In this document: piece by piece, positions 7,556 through 17,806 of the stretch | Position numbering within the stretch: position 1 is the first letter of the stretch | How the letters are laid out: each line of letters begins with the position of its first letter | Assembly: GCF_014905555.1 (NCBI RefSeq) | Contig: NZ_BNGS01000012.1 | Coordinates: 124,001 to 188,000, forward strand | DNA: 64,000 bases | Direction of reading: 5' to 3' | Source: Streptomyces sp. Y2F8-2 | GTDB lineage: Bacteria > Actinomycetota > Actinomycetes > Streptomycetales > Streptomycetaceae | Notes under the pieces: generated by a model | What the model saw: the letters and a program-made list of their open reading frames with translations, nothing else | Database searches by the model: none | What the model was told of the DNA's origin: nothing | Position numbers and translations under genes: made by a program

Positions 7556-8368
7556 ATGGAGCGCCCCGCCTGGGCCCCTCGGAGCATCGACATCTCCGTG
7601 CCGAGTGTCGCCCGTATGTACGACTTCTACCTGGGCGGCTCCCACAACTTCGAGGTCGACCGCGAAGCGGCGCGCAGGGCCATCGAGTACATGCCGGGGC
7701 TTCCCAAGATCATGCAGGCGAACCGGGCCTTCATGCGCCGCGCCGTGCGCTTCGCCGCCGGGGAGGGCGTCACCCAGTTCCTCGACATCGGCTCCGGCAT
7801 CCCGACCTTCGGCAACGTCCACGAGGTGGCGCAGCAGGCGCACCCGGGGGCGCGCGTGGTGTACGTCGACCACGACCCGGTGGCGGTCGCGCACAGCCGG
7901 GCCGTCCTCCAGGGCAACGAGCACGCGGACGTCGTCGCGGCCGACCTGCGCAAGCCCCAGGAGATCCTGTCGAGCCCTCAGGTGGAACGACTGATAGACC
8001 GGAACCGGCCAGTCGCGCTCCTTCTCGTTGCCATACTGCACTTCGTGGAGGACACGGACGACCCGTACGGTGCGGTGGCCGAGCTGCGCGACTCGCTCGC
8101 GCCGGGCAGCCTGCTCGTTCTCACGCACGCCTCGTACGAGGGGATCCCGCTGCCGAAGGAGCGGGCCGACGGCGCGGTCGACGTGTACAACACCATCCGC
8201 AATCCGCTGATCATGCGCTCGCGCGACGAGATCGCGCGGTTCTTCGAGGGGTACGACATGGTGGAACCCGGGCTGGTGCCGATGCCGAAGTGGCGGCCCG
8301 ACACGGCACCCGAGGACGAGGACCCCTTTTCGTTCGCGGGGTTCGCCGGCGTGGGGCGCTCGGCGTGA
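7556..8368 (+). CDS. SAM-dependent methyltransferase (DUF574/PF04672)
   Basis: A 270-residue Rossmann methyltransferase of the actinobacterial DUF574 group. The family N-terminus VARMYDFYLGGSHNFEVDR is followed by SAM-binding motif I (FLDIGSGIPT, near 80) and motif II (VVYVDHDPVAVAHSR). It ends with a conserved 'EPGLVPMPKWRPD' strand. Substrates of this family are not established. The start ATG at 7556 has GGAGAG in front. Its TGA overlaps the GTG start of the c-di-GMP gene (GTGA), so both are translated together. A paralogue of the same family is at 28735-29553. Confidence 0.88.
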   Translation: MERPAWAPRSIDISVPSVARMYDFYLGGSHNFEVDREAARRAIEYMPGLPKIMQANRAFMRRAVRFAAGEGVTQFLDIGSGIPTFGNVHEVAQQAHPGARVVYVDHDPVAVAHSRAVLQGNEHADVVAADLRKPQEILSSPQVERLIDRNRPVALLLVAILHFVEDTDDPYGAVAELRDSLAPGSLLVLTHASYEGIPLPKERADGAVDVYNTIRNPLIMRSRDEIARFFEGYDMVEPGLVPMPKWRPDTAPEDEDPFSFAGFAGVGRSA

Positions 8369-10521
8369 GGGCGGCACCGGGTGGACCGGGTGGACCGGAG
8401 GACAGACTGCGCAGGTTCGCGACGATCTGGAGCCGGGCCGTCTATCCGGTGACCTCGACGTCGCTGACCCGGCCGGAGTTCGAGGAGCGACTGCTGCCGC
8501 TGGCCCGGCAGTTGAGCGAGGCGTTGCGGATCAGGGCGTTCGACGCCGCCGCGGCCAAGGGGATCGGCGCGGCGCTCATCGACGCGCACTGCACCGACCC
8601 GGAGGCCCTCAGCCGCACCCTCGACTGCGTCGACGCCTACCTCGTGCTCTACTGCGGCGACCCGGACGCCTCCCCGGAGGCGCAGGAGGCCCAGCGCACC
8701 CGCTGCTCACGGTTGCAGCACGCGATGGCCGCCGGGTTCGCGGCGGCGCTCAAGGAGCGCACGCTGGCCGAACAGGAGGCCATCGCCCAAGCCGCCCTCA
8801 CGGCCCAGGGCGAGGTGGCCGAGGCCCTGCACGCCACAGAGGCCCGCTTCCGCGCGGTCTTCGAGGGCGCCGCCATAGGCATCGGCATCGCCGACCTCGA
8901 CGGCAACGTGCTCCAGGTCAACGGCGCCCTGCTGCGCATGTTCGGCGGCTCCGAGCAACTGATGCGCGGCCGCAACGTCGCCGAGTGGACCCACCCCGAC
9001 GACGCACCGCAGGTCTGGCGCCTGTACGACGAGCTGGTGCGCGGTGAGCGGGACCACTACCACGTGGAGAAGGCCTTCTACCGGCCTGACGGAACGGTCC
9101 TGTGGACCAACCTCACGGTGTCCCTGCTGCGCGACGCCGACGGCAATCCGCAGTACCAGCTCGCGCTCATGGAGGACACCACCGAGCGGCGGCTGCTGAA
9201 CCTCCGGCTGCGGTACGAGGCCACACACGACGCGCTCACCGGCCTGCCCAACCGGACCCTGTTCTTCGAGCGGTTGGAGAAGGCCCTGGCGGCGGGGGAG
9301 GGCCGGCGGTTCGGCCTGTGCTACCTCGACCTGGACGGCTTCAAGACCATCAACGACAGTCTCGGACACGCGGCCGGGGACCGGCTGCTCGTCGAGGTCG
9401 CCGACCGGCTGCAGGCCTGCGCGACCGGCCCCGGCGAGATGGTCGCGCGCCTCGGCGGCGACGAGTTCGTGGCGCTGACCACCGGTCCCGACACCGAGCG
9501 CGGAGTCGACGAGCTCGCCGGGCGCATCATGAACGCGCTGGTCACCCCGATCAGCGTCGACGGGCGTGAGCTGACCGTGCGCGGCAGCATCGGCATCGTC
9601 GAGGGCCCGGTCGGGGAGCGCGGCCCGGCGGAGGTGCTGCGCAGCGCGGACATCACCATGTACCGGGCGAAGTCGGCGGGGGGCAACCGCTACGAGCTCG
9701 CCGACCCCGAGGCCGACGCCCGGGCCATCACCCGGCACGGGCTGACCACGGCGCTGCCCACGGCCCTGAACCGGGGCGAGTTCTTCATCGAGTACCAGCC
9801 GCTGGTGCACCTCGGCGACGGCAGGGTGCACGGCGCCGAGGCGCTGGTGCGCTGGCTGCACCCGCAGCACGGGGTGCTCGGCCCCGACCGTTTCATCCCG
9901 CTCGCCGAGCGCACCGGGCTGATCGTGCCGCTGGGCCGCTGGGTGCTCCAGGAGGCGGTACGGCAGGCCCGTGCCTGGCAGGAGAAGCAGGACCAGCCCG
10001 GCCCGCTGCGCATCAACGTCAACCTCTCGCCCTGCCAGCTCACCCATCCGGGGCTGGTCTCCGACACCGTCGAGATCCTGGAGCGGGCCGGCCTCGAGCC
10101 GGACGCGCTCTGCCTGGAGGTCACGGAGTCGGCGCTCATCGGCGCGGACGACGATCTGCTCAAGCCGCTGCGCCGGCTGGCCGAGATGGGGGTGGACATC
10201 GCCCTCGACGACTTCGGCACCGGCTACTCGAACCTCGCCAACCTGCGCCGGCTGCCGGTGCGGGTCCTCAAGCTGGACCGTTCCTTCACCCAGAGCATGC
10301 AGCAGTATCCGGCGGACCCGGTCGACCTGAAGATCGTGGAGGGGATCGTCTCCCTGGCCCACAGCCTCGACCTCGCGGTCACGGTGGAGGGCGTGGAGAC
10401 CGGCGCCCAGGCGGAACAGCTGCGGATGATGGGCTGTGACACGGCCCAGGGCTGGTACTACGCCCGCCCCGGCCCCCCGGAGCGCCTGCACGAACTGGCC
10501 CTGGTGGACGCGACGGGCTGA
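8365..10521 (+). CDS. rmdA: RmdA-like PAS-GGDEF-EAL c-di-GMP enzyme
   Basis: A 718-residue cytoplasmic protein. Residues 1-150 are an uncharacterised helical region, 160-275 a PAS/PAC domain, 285-445 a GGDEF domain with intact GGDEF at 364-368, and about 455-710 an EAL domain (EALVRWLHP at 492-500, DDFGTGYSNL further on). Both catalytic signatures are intact. There is no RxxD inhibitory site before GGDEF; the four residues there read GPGE. The domain order matches S. coelicolor RmdA, a phosphodiesterase affecting development; the neighbouring SCO0930-type lipoprotein and methyltransferase fit that locus as I remember it. GTG 8365 overlaps the methyltransferase stop; in-frame sequence further upstream belongs to other genes. 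Confidence 0.8.
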   Translation: MRAAPGGPGGPEDRLRRFATIWSRAVYPVTSTSLTRPEFEERLLPLARQLSEALRIRAFDAAAAKGIGAALIDAHCTDPEALSRTLDCVDAYLVLYCGDPDASPEAQEAQRTRCSRLQHAMAAGFAAALKERTLAEQEAIAQAALTAQGEVAEALHATEARFRAVFEGAAIGIGIADLDGNVLQVNGALLRMFGGSEQLMRGRNVAEWTHPDDAPQVWRLYDELVRGERDHYHVEKAFYRPDGTVLWTNLTVSLLRDADGNPQYQLALMEDTTERRLLNLRLRYEATHDALTGLPNRTLFFERLEKALAAGEGRRFGLCYLDLDGFKTINDSLGHAAGDRLLVEVADRLQACATGPGEMVARLGGDEFVALTTGPDTERGVDELAGRIMNALVTPISVDGRELTVRGSIGIVEGPVGERGPAEVLRSADITMYRAKSAGGNRYELADPEADARAITRHGLTTALPTALNRGEFFIEYQPLVHLGDGRVHGAEALVRWLHPQHGVLGPDRFIPLAERTGLIVPLGRWVLQEAVRQARAWQEKQDQPGPLRINVNLSPCQLTHPGLVSDTVEILERAGLEPDALCLEVTESALIGADDDLLKPLRRLAEMGVDIALDDFGTGYSNLANLRRLPVRVLKLDRSFTQSMQQYPADPVDLKIVEGIVSLAHSLDLAVTVEGVETGAQAEQLRMMGCDTAQGWYYARPGPPERLHELALVDATG

Positions 10522-10525
10522 GCCG

Positions 10526-11389
10526 TCACGGCCGTACGGGCTGTGCGCCCCCGGCCCGTGCCCGTACGGTCCCGGCCACGGAGGCGGCCGCCCGGACCAG
10601 CGCCGCGGTGGCCGTCGAACGGGACTGCTGCGGCCAGGCGATGGCCAGGACCGCGGGCGGCGCGTCGTCGACGGGGCGGTAGGCGACACCCGGACGCGGG
10701 TAGCGGGCGGCGACGGAGGCGGGCAGCAGGGTGACCAGGTCGCCCAGCGCGATCAGCGTGAGCAGCTGGGCGAGGTCGCGGCCCTCCCGCCGCATCCCGT
10801 CGATGAATTGATGCAGGTCGCCGGGGCGCAGGTCGAGGTCGGCGAGGCCGAGCCGGTCCCGGGAGGCGAGTGGATGCGTCGCGGCGAGGACGGCGACGCG
10901 CGGCTCGGCCAACAGGGTCTCGGTGTCCAGGCCGGTGCGGTCGAACGGCTCGTAGACCAGGGCGGCATCGGCCTCACCCAGGCGCAGCAGCCGAGGCTGT
11001 TCCTGCCATCCGCACAGACGGACCGTCACCGGGACCGAAGCGGACTCGGCGGCGTAGTGCTCCAGGACCGGCTCCAGCAGTCCCGCGTCGCCGTCGGCCT
11101 TGACGGCCAGGACCAGTTTCCTCTCCCGGGCGGCCGCGCGCTGCGCCCGTCGAGCGGCGGCCTGCAGGGCGTCCAGCGCGATCCGCGCCTCCGCGAGGAG
11201 CACCTCGCCGGCCGGGGTCAGAGCCACGCTGTGCGTGGTCCGCTCGAACAGGGTGACACCGAGCTCCGCCTCCAGGTGGCGGATCGCACGGGACAGGGGC
11301 GGAGGGGAGATGCCCAGCCGCTCGGCCGCGCGGGCGAAGTTGAGTTCCTCGGCGACGGCGACGAAGTAGCGCAGCGGACGTGATTCCAC
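10526..11389 (-). CDS. LysR-family transcriptional regulator
   Basis: A 287-residue regulator. The winged HTH is N-terminal (about 1-60: FARAAERLGISPPPLSRAIRHLE). The effector-binding domain covers about 90-275 and is of the LysR substrate type with no recognisable ligand signature. It is transcribed divergently from the NmrA-type reductase, with an 8-bp-arm palindrome in the gap, the usual arrangement for a LysR protein controlling its neighbour and itself. Its stop lies 4 bases from the end of the convergent rmdA gene, with no room for a terminator. Confidence 0.9.
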   Translation of the reverse strand: MESRPLRYFVAVAEELNFARAAERLGISPPPLSRAIRHLEAELGVTLFERTTHSVALTPAGEVLLAEARIALDALQAAARRAQRAAARERKLVLAVKADGDAGLLEPVLEHYAAESASVPVTVRLCGWQEQPRLLRLGEADAALVYEPFDRTGLDTETLLAEPRVAVLAATHPLASRDRLGLADLDLRPGDLHQFIDGMRREGRDLAQLLTLIALGDLVTLLPASVAARYPRPGVAYRPVDDAPPAVLAIAWPQQSRSTATAALVRAAASVAGTVRARAGGAQPVRP

Positions 11390-11397
11390 GGTCCCCC

Positions 11398-11431
11398 CTC
11401 CCGGTATTGCCTCGAGGGTAACAACCGGGAG
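11398..11431. promoter_or_regulatory. Palindromic operator between LysR and NmrA-type gene
   Basis: Arms CTCCCGGT (11398-11405) and ACCGGGAG (11424-11431) flank an 18-base spacer that itself contains CTCGAG. The site lies 9 bases from the LysR start and about 80 bases from the divergent reductase start, a good position for autoregulation and activation by the LysR protein. Assignment is by position and symmetry only. Confidence 0.5.
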
Positions 11432-11510
11432 CGAACCGATCCTTCAGTTCCGGTGGGCCGGGGAGCAGTCTCGATCACGTCTTCCGAACCCGTACTTCCC
11501 GGAGATTCCC

Positions 11511-12401
11511 ATGATTCTCGTCACCACCCCGACCGGACAGATCGGCAGCCGGGTCCTCGACGCCCTCCTCGACGCCGGAGACGGGGTGGGGCCGATCAGG
11601 GTGATCGTCCGCGATCCCGCGCGCCTGACACCGCGCGTACGCGACCGCGTGGAGGTCGTCCGGGGATCGCACGCGGACCCCGAGGTCACCGCCAAGGCGT
11701 GTGCCGGTGCCGACCGGGTGTTCTGGCTGGTGCCTCCGACGCCCGGCGCCGACAGCGTCGAGGGTCACTTCCGCGACTTCACCGAGCCGCTGTGCGAGGC
11801 GGTCCGGAACCAGGGGGTCGAACGCGTCGTCGGCGTCTCCACCCTGGGACGCGGGGTGGCGGCGAACGCGGGGCAGATCTCCGCCTCGCTGGCCACGGAC
11901 GACCGCATCCGGGCCACCGGTGTCCACCACCGGGCGCTGTGCCCGCCGTTCCTGATGGAGAACCTGCTGCACCAGGCCGAGTCGATGCGCAGCGGAGGCG
12001 TCTTCTTCCTGGCGGCGGACGGTGACCGGGTGCTGCGCACCTGTACCACCGGTGACATCGGCGCGACCGCGGCGCGGCTGCTGCTCGACGACTCCTGGAC
12101 CGGCCAGGCCGATGTGCCGCTGGTCGGCCCCGACGACCTGACCCCCGAAGGCATGGCCCGGGTCGTGTCCGAGGTGCTGGACAGGCCGGTGCGCTTCCAG
12201 CGGATCAGCGCCGAGGACCACAGGGCGACGCTGGTGCGTCACGGCGCGACCGAATCCTGGGCGCAGGGCCTGGCCGACATGGTGCGAGCGCTCGACGACC
12301 AGGGCCTCTACGGCGCCGCCGAGCCGAGCACGCCCGACACCGCACCCACCGCCTTCCGCACGTGGTGCGAGGAGGTGCTCAAGCCGGCCGTGCTCGGCTG
12401 A
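11511..12401 (+). CDS. NmrA-like NAD(P)-binding reductase
   Basis: This 296-residue atypical short-chain dehydrogenase starts with a dinucleotide-binding turn, MILVTTPTGQIGSRVLDAL, the NmrA/azoreductase-like variant of GxxGxxG. It lacks the YxxxK catalytic pair of classic SDRs, as in NmrA, quinone oxidoreductase and sensor proteins. The C-terminal half (about 190-280) is helical, with the substrate lobe. GGAG precedes the ATG by 6 bases. It is likely controlled by the divergent LysR regulator. It could be an NAD(P)H-quinone reductase or a redox sensor. Confidence 0.8.
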   Translation: MILVTTPTGQIGSRVLDALLDAGDGVGPIRVIVRDPARLTPRVRDRVEVVRGSHADPEVTAKACAGADRVFWLVPPTPGADSVEGHFRDFTEPLCEAVRNQGVERVVGVSTLGRGVAANAGQISASLATDDRIRATGVHHRALCPPFLMENLLHQAESMRSGGVFFLAADGDRVLRTCTTGDIGATAARLLLDDSWTGQADVPLVGPDDLTPEGMARVVSEVLDRPVRFQRISAEDHRATLVRHGATESWAQGLADMVRALDDQGLYGAAEPSTPDTAPTAFRTWCEEVLKPAVLG

Positions 12402-12413
12402 GCGGGGACCGCT

Positions 12414-13298
12414 TCACCGCTCCAGCAGCATCCGCTGCAGCTCCCGCGCCGCACGCGGCGGTGCCACATCGCTGCGGTGGGCCAGGGCGATCGTCCGGTG
12501 CAGTCCGGGCCGGGCCAGCGGCGTCACCCGCAGCCCGCGCCCGGAACGGGTGGCGACCATCCGCGGGACCACGGCCACGCCCAGGCCCGCCCGCACGAAG
12601 CCCAGCACCGCGTCCATCTCGCCGCCCTCCACCGCGAAGACCGGCTCGAAGCCCTCGGCGCGGCACGCCGCCACGGTGAGTTCCCTCAGGTCGTAGCCGT
12701 GCCGGAACATCACCAGGCGCTCGCCCTCCAGATCCGCGATCCGGACCGTGCGGCGACCGCCGCCGGGTCGGGGCGCGTCCGGGGAGGACACCACCACCAG
12801 GTCCTCGCGCAGCAGCTCCACCGTGGTCAGGGCGGGGGAGGGGGTGGGCAGCGGCAGCACGATCAGCGCCAGGTCGAGGGCGCCGCGCGCGAGCTCCCGT
12901 ACGAGGTCGTGGGAGCCGCCCTCCTCGATCAGCAGCCGGATGCCGGGGTAGCGGTCGTGGAAGGCGCGCAGCACATCCGGCAGCAGGCCGGTGCACAGGC
13001 TCGGGGTGGCGCCCAGGCGGATCCGGCCGCTGCGCAGCTGCACCAGCTCCTGCACCTCGTGCCGGGCCGTGTCCGCGTCGGCCAGGATCCGGCGGGCCAG
13101 GGGCAGCAGCGCCTCCCCGGCGTCGGTGAGCGTGATGTTGCCGCGCGCCCGCAGGAACAGATCCGCCCCCAGCTCCCGCTCCAGCGCCCTGATCTGCTGC
13201 GACAGCGAGGGCTGGGCGACATGGACCAACTCCGCGGCCCGGGTGAAGTGTCGGGTCTCGGCGACGGCCACGAAGTACTGGAGCTGCTGGAACTGCAC
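12414..13298 (-). CDS. LysR-family regulator divergent from sdhCAB
   Basis: A 294-residue LysR protein. The N-terminal HTH covers about 1-60 (FTRAAELVHVAQPSLSQQIRALE), and the alpha/beta effector domain about 90-290. The CynR/OxyR-type recognition helix 'QPSLSQQI' is typical. It is divergent from the succinate dehydrogenase genes with an 84-base gap that holds an ATAG-N7-CTAT box; this suggests it regulates sdh. The start ATG at 13298 sits next to that box. It ends 12 bases from the convergent NmrA-type gene. Confidence 0.9.
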   Translation of the reverse strand: MQFQQLQYFVAVAETRHFTRAAELVHVAQPSLSQQIRALERELGADLFLRARGNITLTDAGEALLPLARRILADADTARHEVQELVQLRSGRIRLGATPSLCTGLLPDVLRAFHDRYPGIRLLIEEGGSHDLVRELARGALDLALIVLPLPTPSPALTTVELLREDLVVVSSPDAPRPGGGRRTVRIADLEGERLVMFRHGYDLRELTVAACRAEGFEPVFAVEGGEMDAVLGFVRAGLGVAVVPRMVATRSGRGLRVTPLARPGLHRTIALAHRSDVAPPRAARELQRMLLER

Positions 13299-13307
13299 TC
13301 ATCCATC

Positions 13308-13322
13308 ATAGGAAGCATCTAT
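13308..13322. promoter_or_regulatory. LysR-type box ATAG-N7-CTAT
   Basis: A dyad ATAG (13308-13311) and CTAT (13319-13322) with a 7-base spacer fits the T-N11-A pattern of LysR recognition sites. It lies 9 bases upstream of the LysR start and about 20 bases upstream of the sdhC -35 box. Confidence 0.5.
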
Positions 13323-13343
13323 CGAAACGAGCCGGACCATGTC

Positions 13344-13374
13344 TTGGACCGATGAGGACATTCGGCCCTAGCGT
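13344..13374 (+). promoter_or_regulatory. sdhCAB promoter, near-leaderless
   Basis: A -35-like TTGGAC (13344-13349) and -10-like TAGCGT (13369-13374) are separated by 19 bases, slightly long. The -10 box ends 8 bases before the sdhC ATG, so the transcript would start at or next to the start codon. No Shine-Dalgarno sequence precedes sdhC, which agrees. Confidence 0.5.
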
Positions 13375-13382
13375 GCTGTGAC

Positions 13383-14090
13383 ATGGCACTGGCAACGCGG
13401 ACGGACCGACGGCCGTCCATGGCACGCACCGTGTGGGACTCCACCGTCGGCAAGAAGACCGTGATGGCGGTCAGCGGCCTGATCATGCTGCTGTACCTGG
13501 TTGCCCACATGATCGGAAACCTGAAGATCTACTTCGGGGCGGGCGAGTTCAACCACTACGCCCACTGGCTGCGCACCGTCGGCGAGCCGTTCATGCACTA
13601 CGAGTGGACGCTCTGGCTCATCCGGATCGTCCTGATCGTGGCCGTCGTCGCCCACGCCGTCTCCGCCTACCAGCTCAGCCGCCGCGACATCAAGGCCCGG
13701 CCCAGCAAGTACGTGCACAAAAGGCCGCGGGCGAGCTACGCCACCCGCACCATGCGCTGGGGCGGGATCATCCTCGGCCTGTTCATCGTCTGGCACGTCC
13801 TGGACCTGACCACCGGCACCGTGCACCCGGGCAGCTTCCAGCCCGGACATCCGTACCAGAACGTCGTCGACGACTTCTCCCACTGGTACAGCAACGTCGT
13901 CTACATCGTCGCGATGCTGGCGCTCGGCCTGCACATCCGGCACGGCTTCTGGAGCGCCGCCCAGACCCTCGGCGTCGGCAGCCGGAGGCGCGACCGCGCC
14001 CTGAAGACCGTCGCCAACGTCCTCGCGCTGCTGCTCACGGCCGGATTCATCGCCGTACCCGTGGGCGTCATGACCGGAGTGGTGAGCTGA
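13383..14090 (+). CDS. sdhC: Succinate dehydrogenase cytochrome b subunit
   Basis: A 235-residue membrane subunit with five hydrophobic segments, matching the single-polypeptide cytochrome b of type-B quinol:fumarate reductase / succinate dehydrogenase, which needs no separate SdhD. Conserved His residues suited to ligate two hemes are visible (VAHMIGN, FNHYAHW, VVAHAVSAY, VWHVLDL, LGLHIRHGFW). It passes electrons from the iron-sulfur subunit to menaquinone in the membrane. It is first in sdhCAB, one base before sdhA. A divergent LysR gene and a -10 box close to the ATG suggest regulated, leaderless expression. Confidence 0.92.
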   Translation: MALATRTDRRPSMARTVWDSTVGKKTVMAVSGLIMLLYLVAHMIGNLKIYFGAGEFNHYAHWLRTVGEPFMHYEWTLWLIRIVLIVAVVAHAVSAYQLSRRDIKARPSKYVHKRPRASYATRTMRWGGIILGLFIVWHVLDLTTGTVHPGSFQPGHPYQNVVDDFSHWYSNVVYIVAMLALGLHIRHGFWSAAQTLGVGSRRRDRALKTVANVLALLLTAGFIAVPVGVMTGVVS

Positions 14091-14091
14091 C

Positions 14092-16046
<1,955 letters not shown>

Positions 16047-16050
<4 letters not shown>

Positions 16051-16796
16051 AGCTCACCCTGCGCGTCTGGCGGCAGAAGAACGCCGACGCCGACGGCGCC
16101 ATGTCCACCTACGAGGTGGACGGCATCTCGCCCGACATGTCCTTCCTGGAGATGCTGGACGTCCTCAACGAACAGCTCATCCTCTCCGGCGAGGAACCCG
16201 TCGCCTTCGACCACGACTGCCGCGAGGGTATCTGCGGCGCGTGCAGCCTGGTGATCAACGGTGACGCGCACGGCCCCGAGCGCACCACGACCTGCCAGCT
16301 GCACATGCGGTCCTTCGAGGACGGCGACACCATCGACGTCGAGCCGTGGCGGGCCGCCGCCTTCCCCGTGGTCAAGGACCTGGTCGTGGACCGCTCGGCC
16401 TTCGACCGGATCATCCAGGCCGGCGGCTACATCACCGCTCCGACCGGCTCCGCGCCAGAGGCCCACGCCACCCCCGTGCCCAAGGCGGACGCCGACTACG
16501 CCTTCGAGCACGCCGAGTGCATCGGCTGCGGCGCCTGCGTGGCCGCCTGCCCCAACGGCGCGGCGATGCTGTTCACCTCGGCCAAGATCAACCACCTCAA
16601 CGTCCTGCCGCAGGGCGCGCCCGAGCGCGAGACCCGCGTACTGGACATGGTGGCCCAGATGGACGAGGAGGGCTTCGGCGGCTGCACCCTCACCGGCGAG
16701 TGCGCCACCGCGTGCCCCAAGGGCATCCCGCTGGTCTCCATCACGAACATGAACAAGGAGTGGCTGCGGGCCGCCCGCAAAGTGGGCAGGCGGTAG
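16047..16796 (+). CDS. sdhB: Succinate dehydrogenase iron-sulfur subunit
   Basis: A 249-residue electron-transfer subunit. A 2Fe-2S ferredoxin domain has Cys58, Cys63, Cys66 and Cys83. The C-terminal domain binds the 4Fe-4S and 3Fe-4S clusters through CIGCGACVAACPNG (Cys158, 161, 164, 168) and CTLTGECATACPKG (Cys213, 219, 223). It passes electrons from the SdhA flavin to the SdhC hemes. The start is the ATG overlapping the sdhA stop (ATGA); the longer open frame upstream lies inside sdhA. A strong hairpin follows at 16837. Confidence 0.95.
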
Positions 16797-16836
16797 AGCC
16801 GCCCAGATGGGAACGTTCGCCGGCAGGGTGCGGACG

Positions 16837-16874
16837 GGCGGGACCGGGTGTGGTGCTCAAGACCCGGTCCCGCC
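16837..16874 (+). terminator. Terminator of sdhCAB
   Basis: A perfect 13-bp stem (GGCGGGACCGGGT / ACCCGGTCCCGCC) with a 12-base loop lies 40 bases after the sdhB stop. There is no T-run. Confidence 0.8.
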
Positions 16875-17035
16875 AGGCACCGTCCGGGCACCCCTGGCAT
16901 TCAACAACCTCACACCCGCTCTCCCTTCGTGGGTCACGCGCAGGCCAATCGGCATCGGAAGAACAGGAGCGCGCAGACCGAACCGCTCAGGTCTGCGTCC
17001 GCACCGCCGAAAAGGCCCGTGACCAGGAGAGAGCC

Positions 17036-17806
17036 ATGACCGGCGTTTCCGCCCTCGCCAGCCCCCCACCGCCGCTGGCGCCCACCCGCTACACCGTCTC
17101 CCTCGCCCGTGACGAGGCCGACGTCCGGGCCGCGCAGCGGCTGCGCCACGACGTCTTCGCCGGGGAGATGGGCGCCCTTCTGTCCACCCCGCAGCCCGGC
17201 CTGGACATCGACGCCTTCGACGCGTACTGCGACCACCTGCTCGTGACGGACACGGTGACCGGTCAGGTCGTGGGCACCTACCGGCTGCTGCCGCCCGAGC
17301 GGGCCGCGATCGCCGGGCGGCTGTACTCGGAGGGCGAGTTCGACCTCGGCCCGCTCGCGCCGATCCGCTCCGGGCTCGTCGAGGTGGGCCGCACCTGTGT
17401 CCACCCCGACCACCGCGACGGCACGGTCATCGGGCTGATCTGGGCCGGCATAGCCCGCTACATGGTGGACGGCGGCCACGAGTGGCTGGCCGGCTGCTGC
17501 TCCCTGCCGCTCGCCGACGGCGGTGCCCTCGCCGCGGCCACCTGGGAGCGGGTGCAGGCCAAGTACCTGGCGCCCGAGGAGTACCGGGTACGGCCGCTGC
17601 TGCCCTGGCGCCCCGGGACGCCGGCCCCGGAAGGGCACACCGAGCTGCCCCCGCTGCTGCGCGGTTACCTCCGCCTGGGCGCCTGGGTCTGCGGGGAGCC
17701 CGCCCACGACCCGGACTTCGGCGTCGCCGACCTGTACGTGCTGCTGTCGATGCGCCGGATCAACGCGCGCTATCTGCGGCACTTCCTCTCGCTCGTCCCG
17801 GCGTGA
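17036..17806 (+). CDS. GNAT N-acyltransferase, OlsB-like
   Basis: A 256-residue protein of the GNAT fold as seen in ornithine-lipid synthase OlsB and N-acyl amino-acid synthases. Signatures are AAQRLRHDVFAGEMGA near the N-terminus (the RxxVF segment), VVGTYRLLPPE, and VEVGRTCVHPDHRDGTVIGLIW, the 'E(L/V)GR' pantetheine-binding strand region. OlsB transfers a 3-hydroxyacyl chain from ACP to the alpha-amino group of ornithine. AGGAGAG precedes the ATG at 17036. It overlaps the next gene, a PlsC-type acyltransferase, exactly as OlsB and OlsA would cooperate. The acceptor amino acid is inferred from the family, not shown. Confidence 0.8.
   Translation: MTGVSALASPPPPLAPTRYTVSLARDEADVRAAQRLRHDVFAGEMGALLSTPQPGLDIDAFDAYCDHLLVTDTVTGQVVGTYRLLPPERAAIAGRLYSEGEFDLGPLAPIRSGLVEVGRTCVHPDHRDGTVIGLIWAGIARYMVDGGHEWLAGCCSLPLADGGALAAATWERVQAKYLAPEEYRVRPLLPWRPGTPAPEGHTELPPLLRGYLRLGAWVCGEPAHDPDFGVADLYVLLSMRRINARYLRHFLSLVPA

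Noticed and set aside
8707..10689. 660-codon minus-strand frame over the GGDEF-EAL gene
   Set aside because: Antisense shadow: low-complexity, no domains, and the plus strand encodes intact PAS, GGDEF and EAL signatures.
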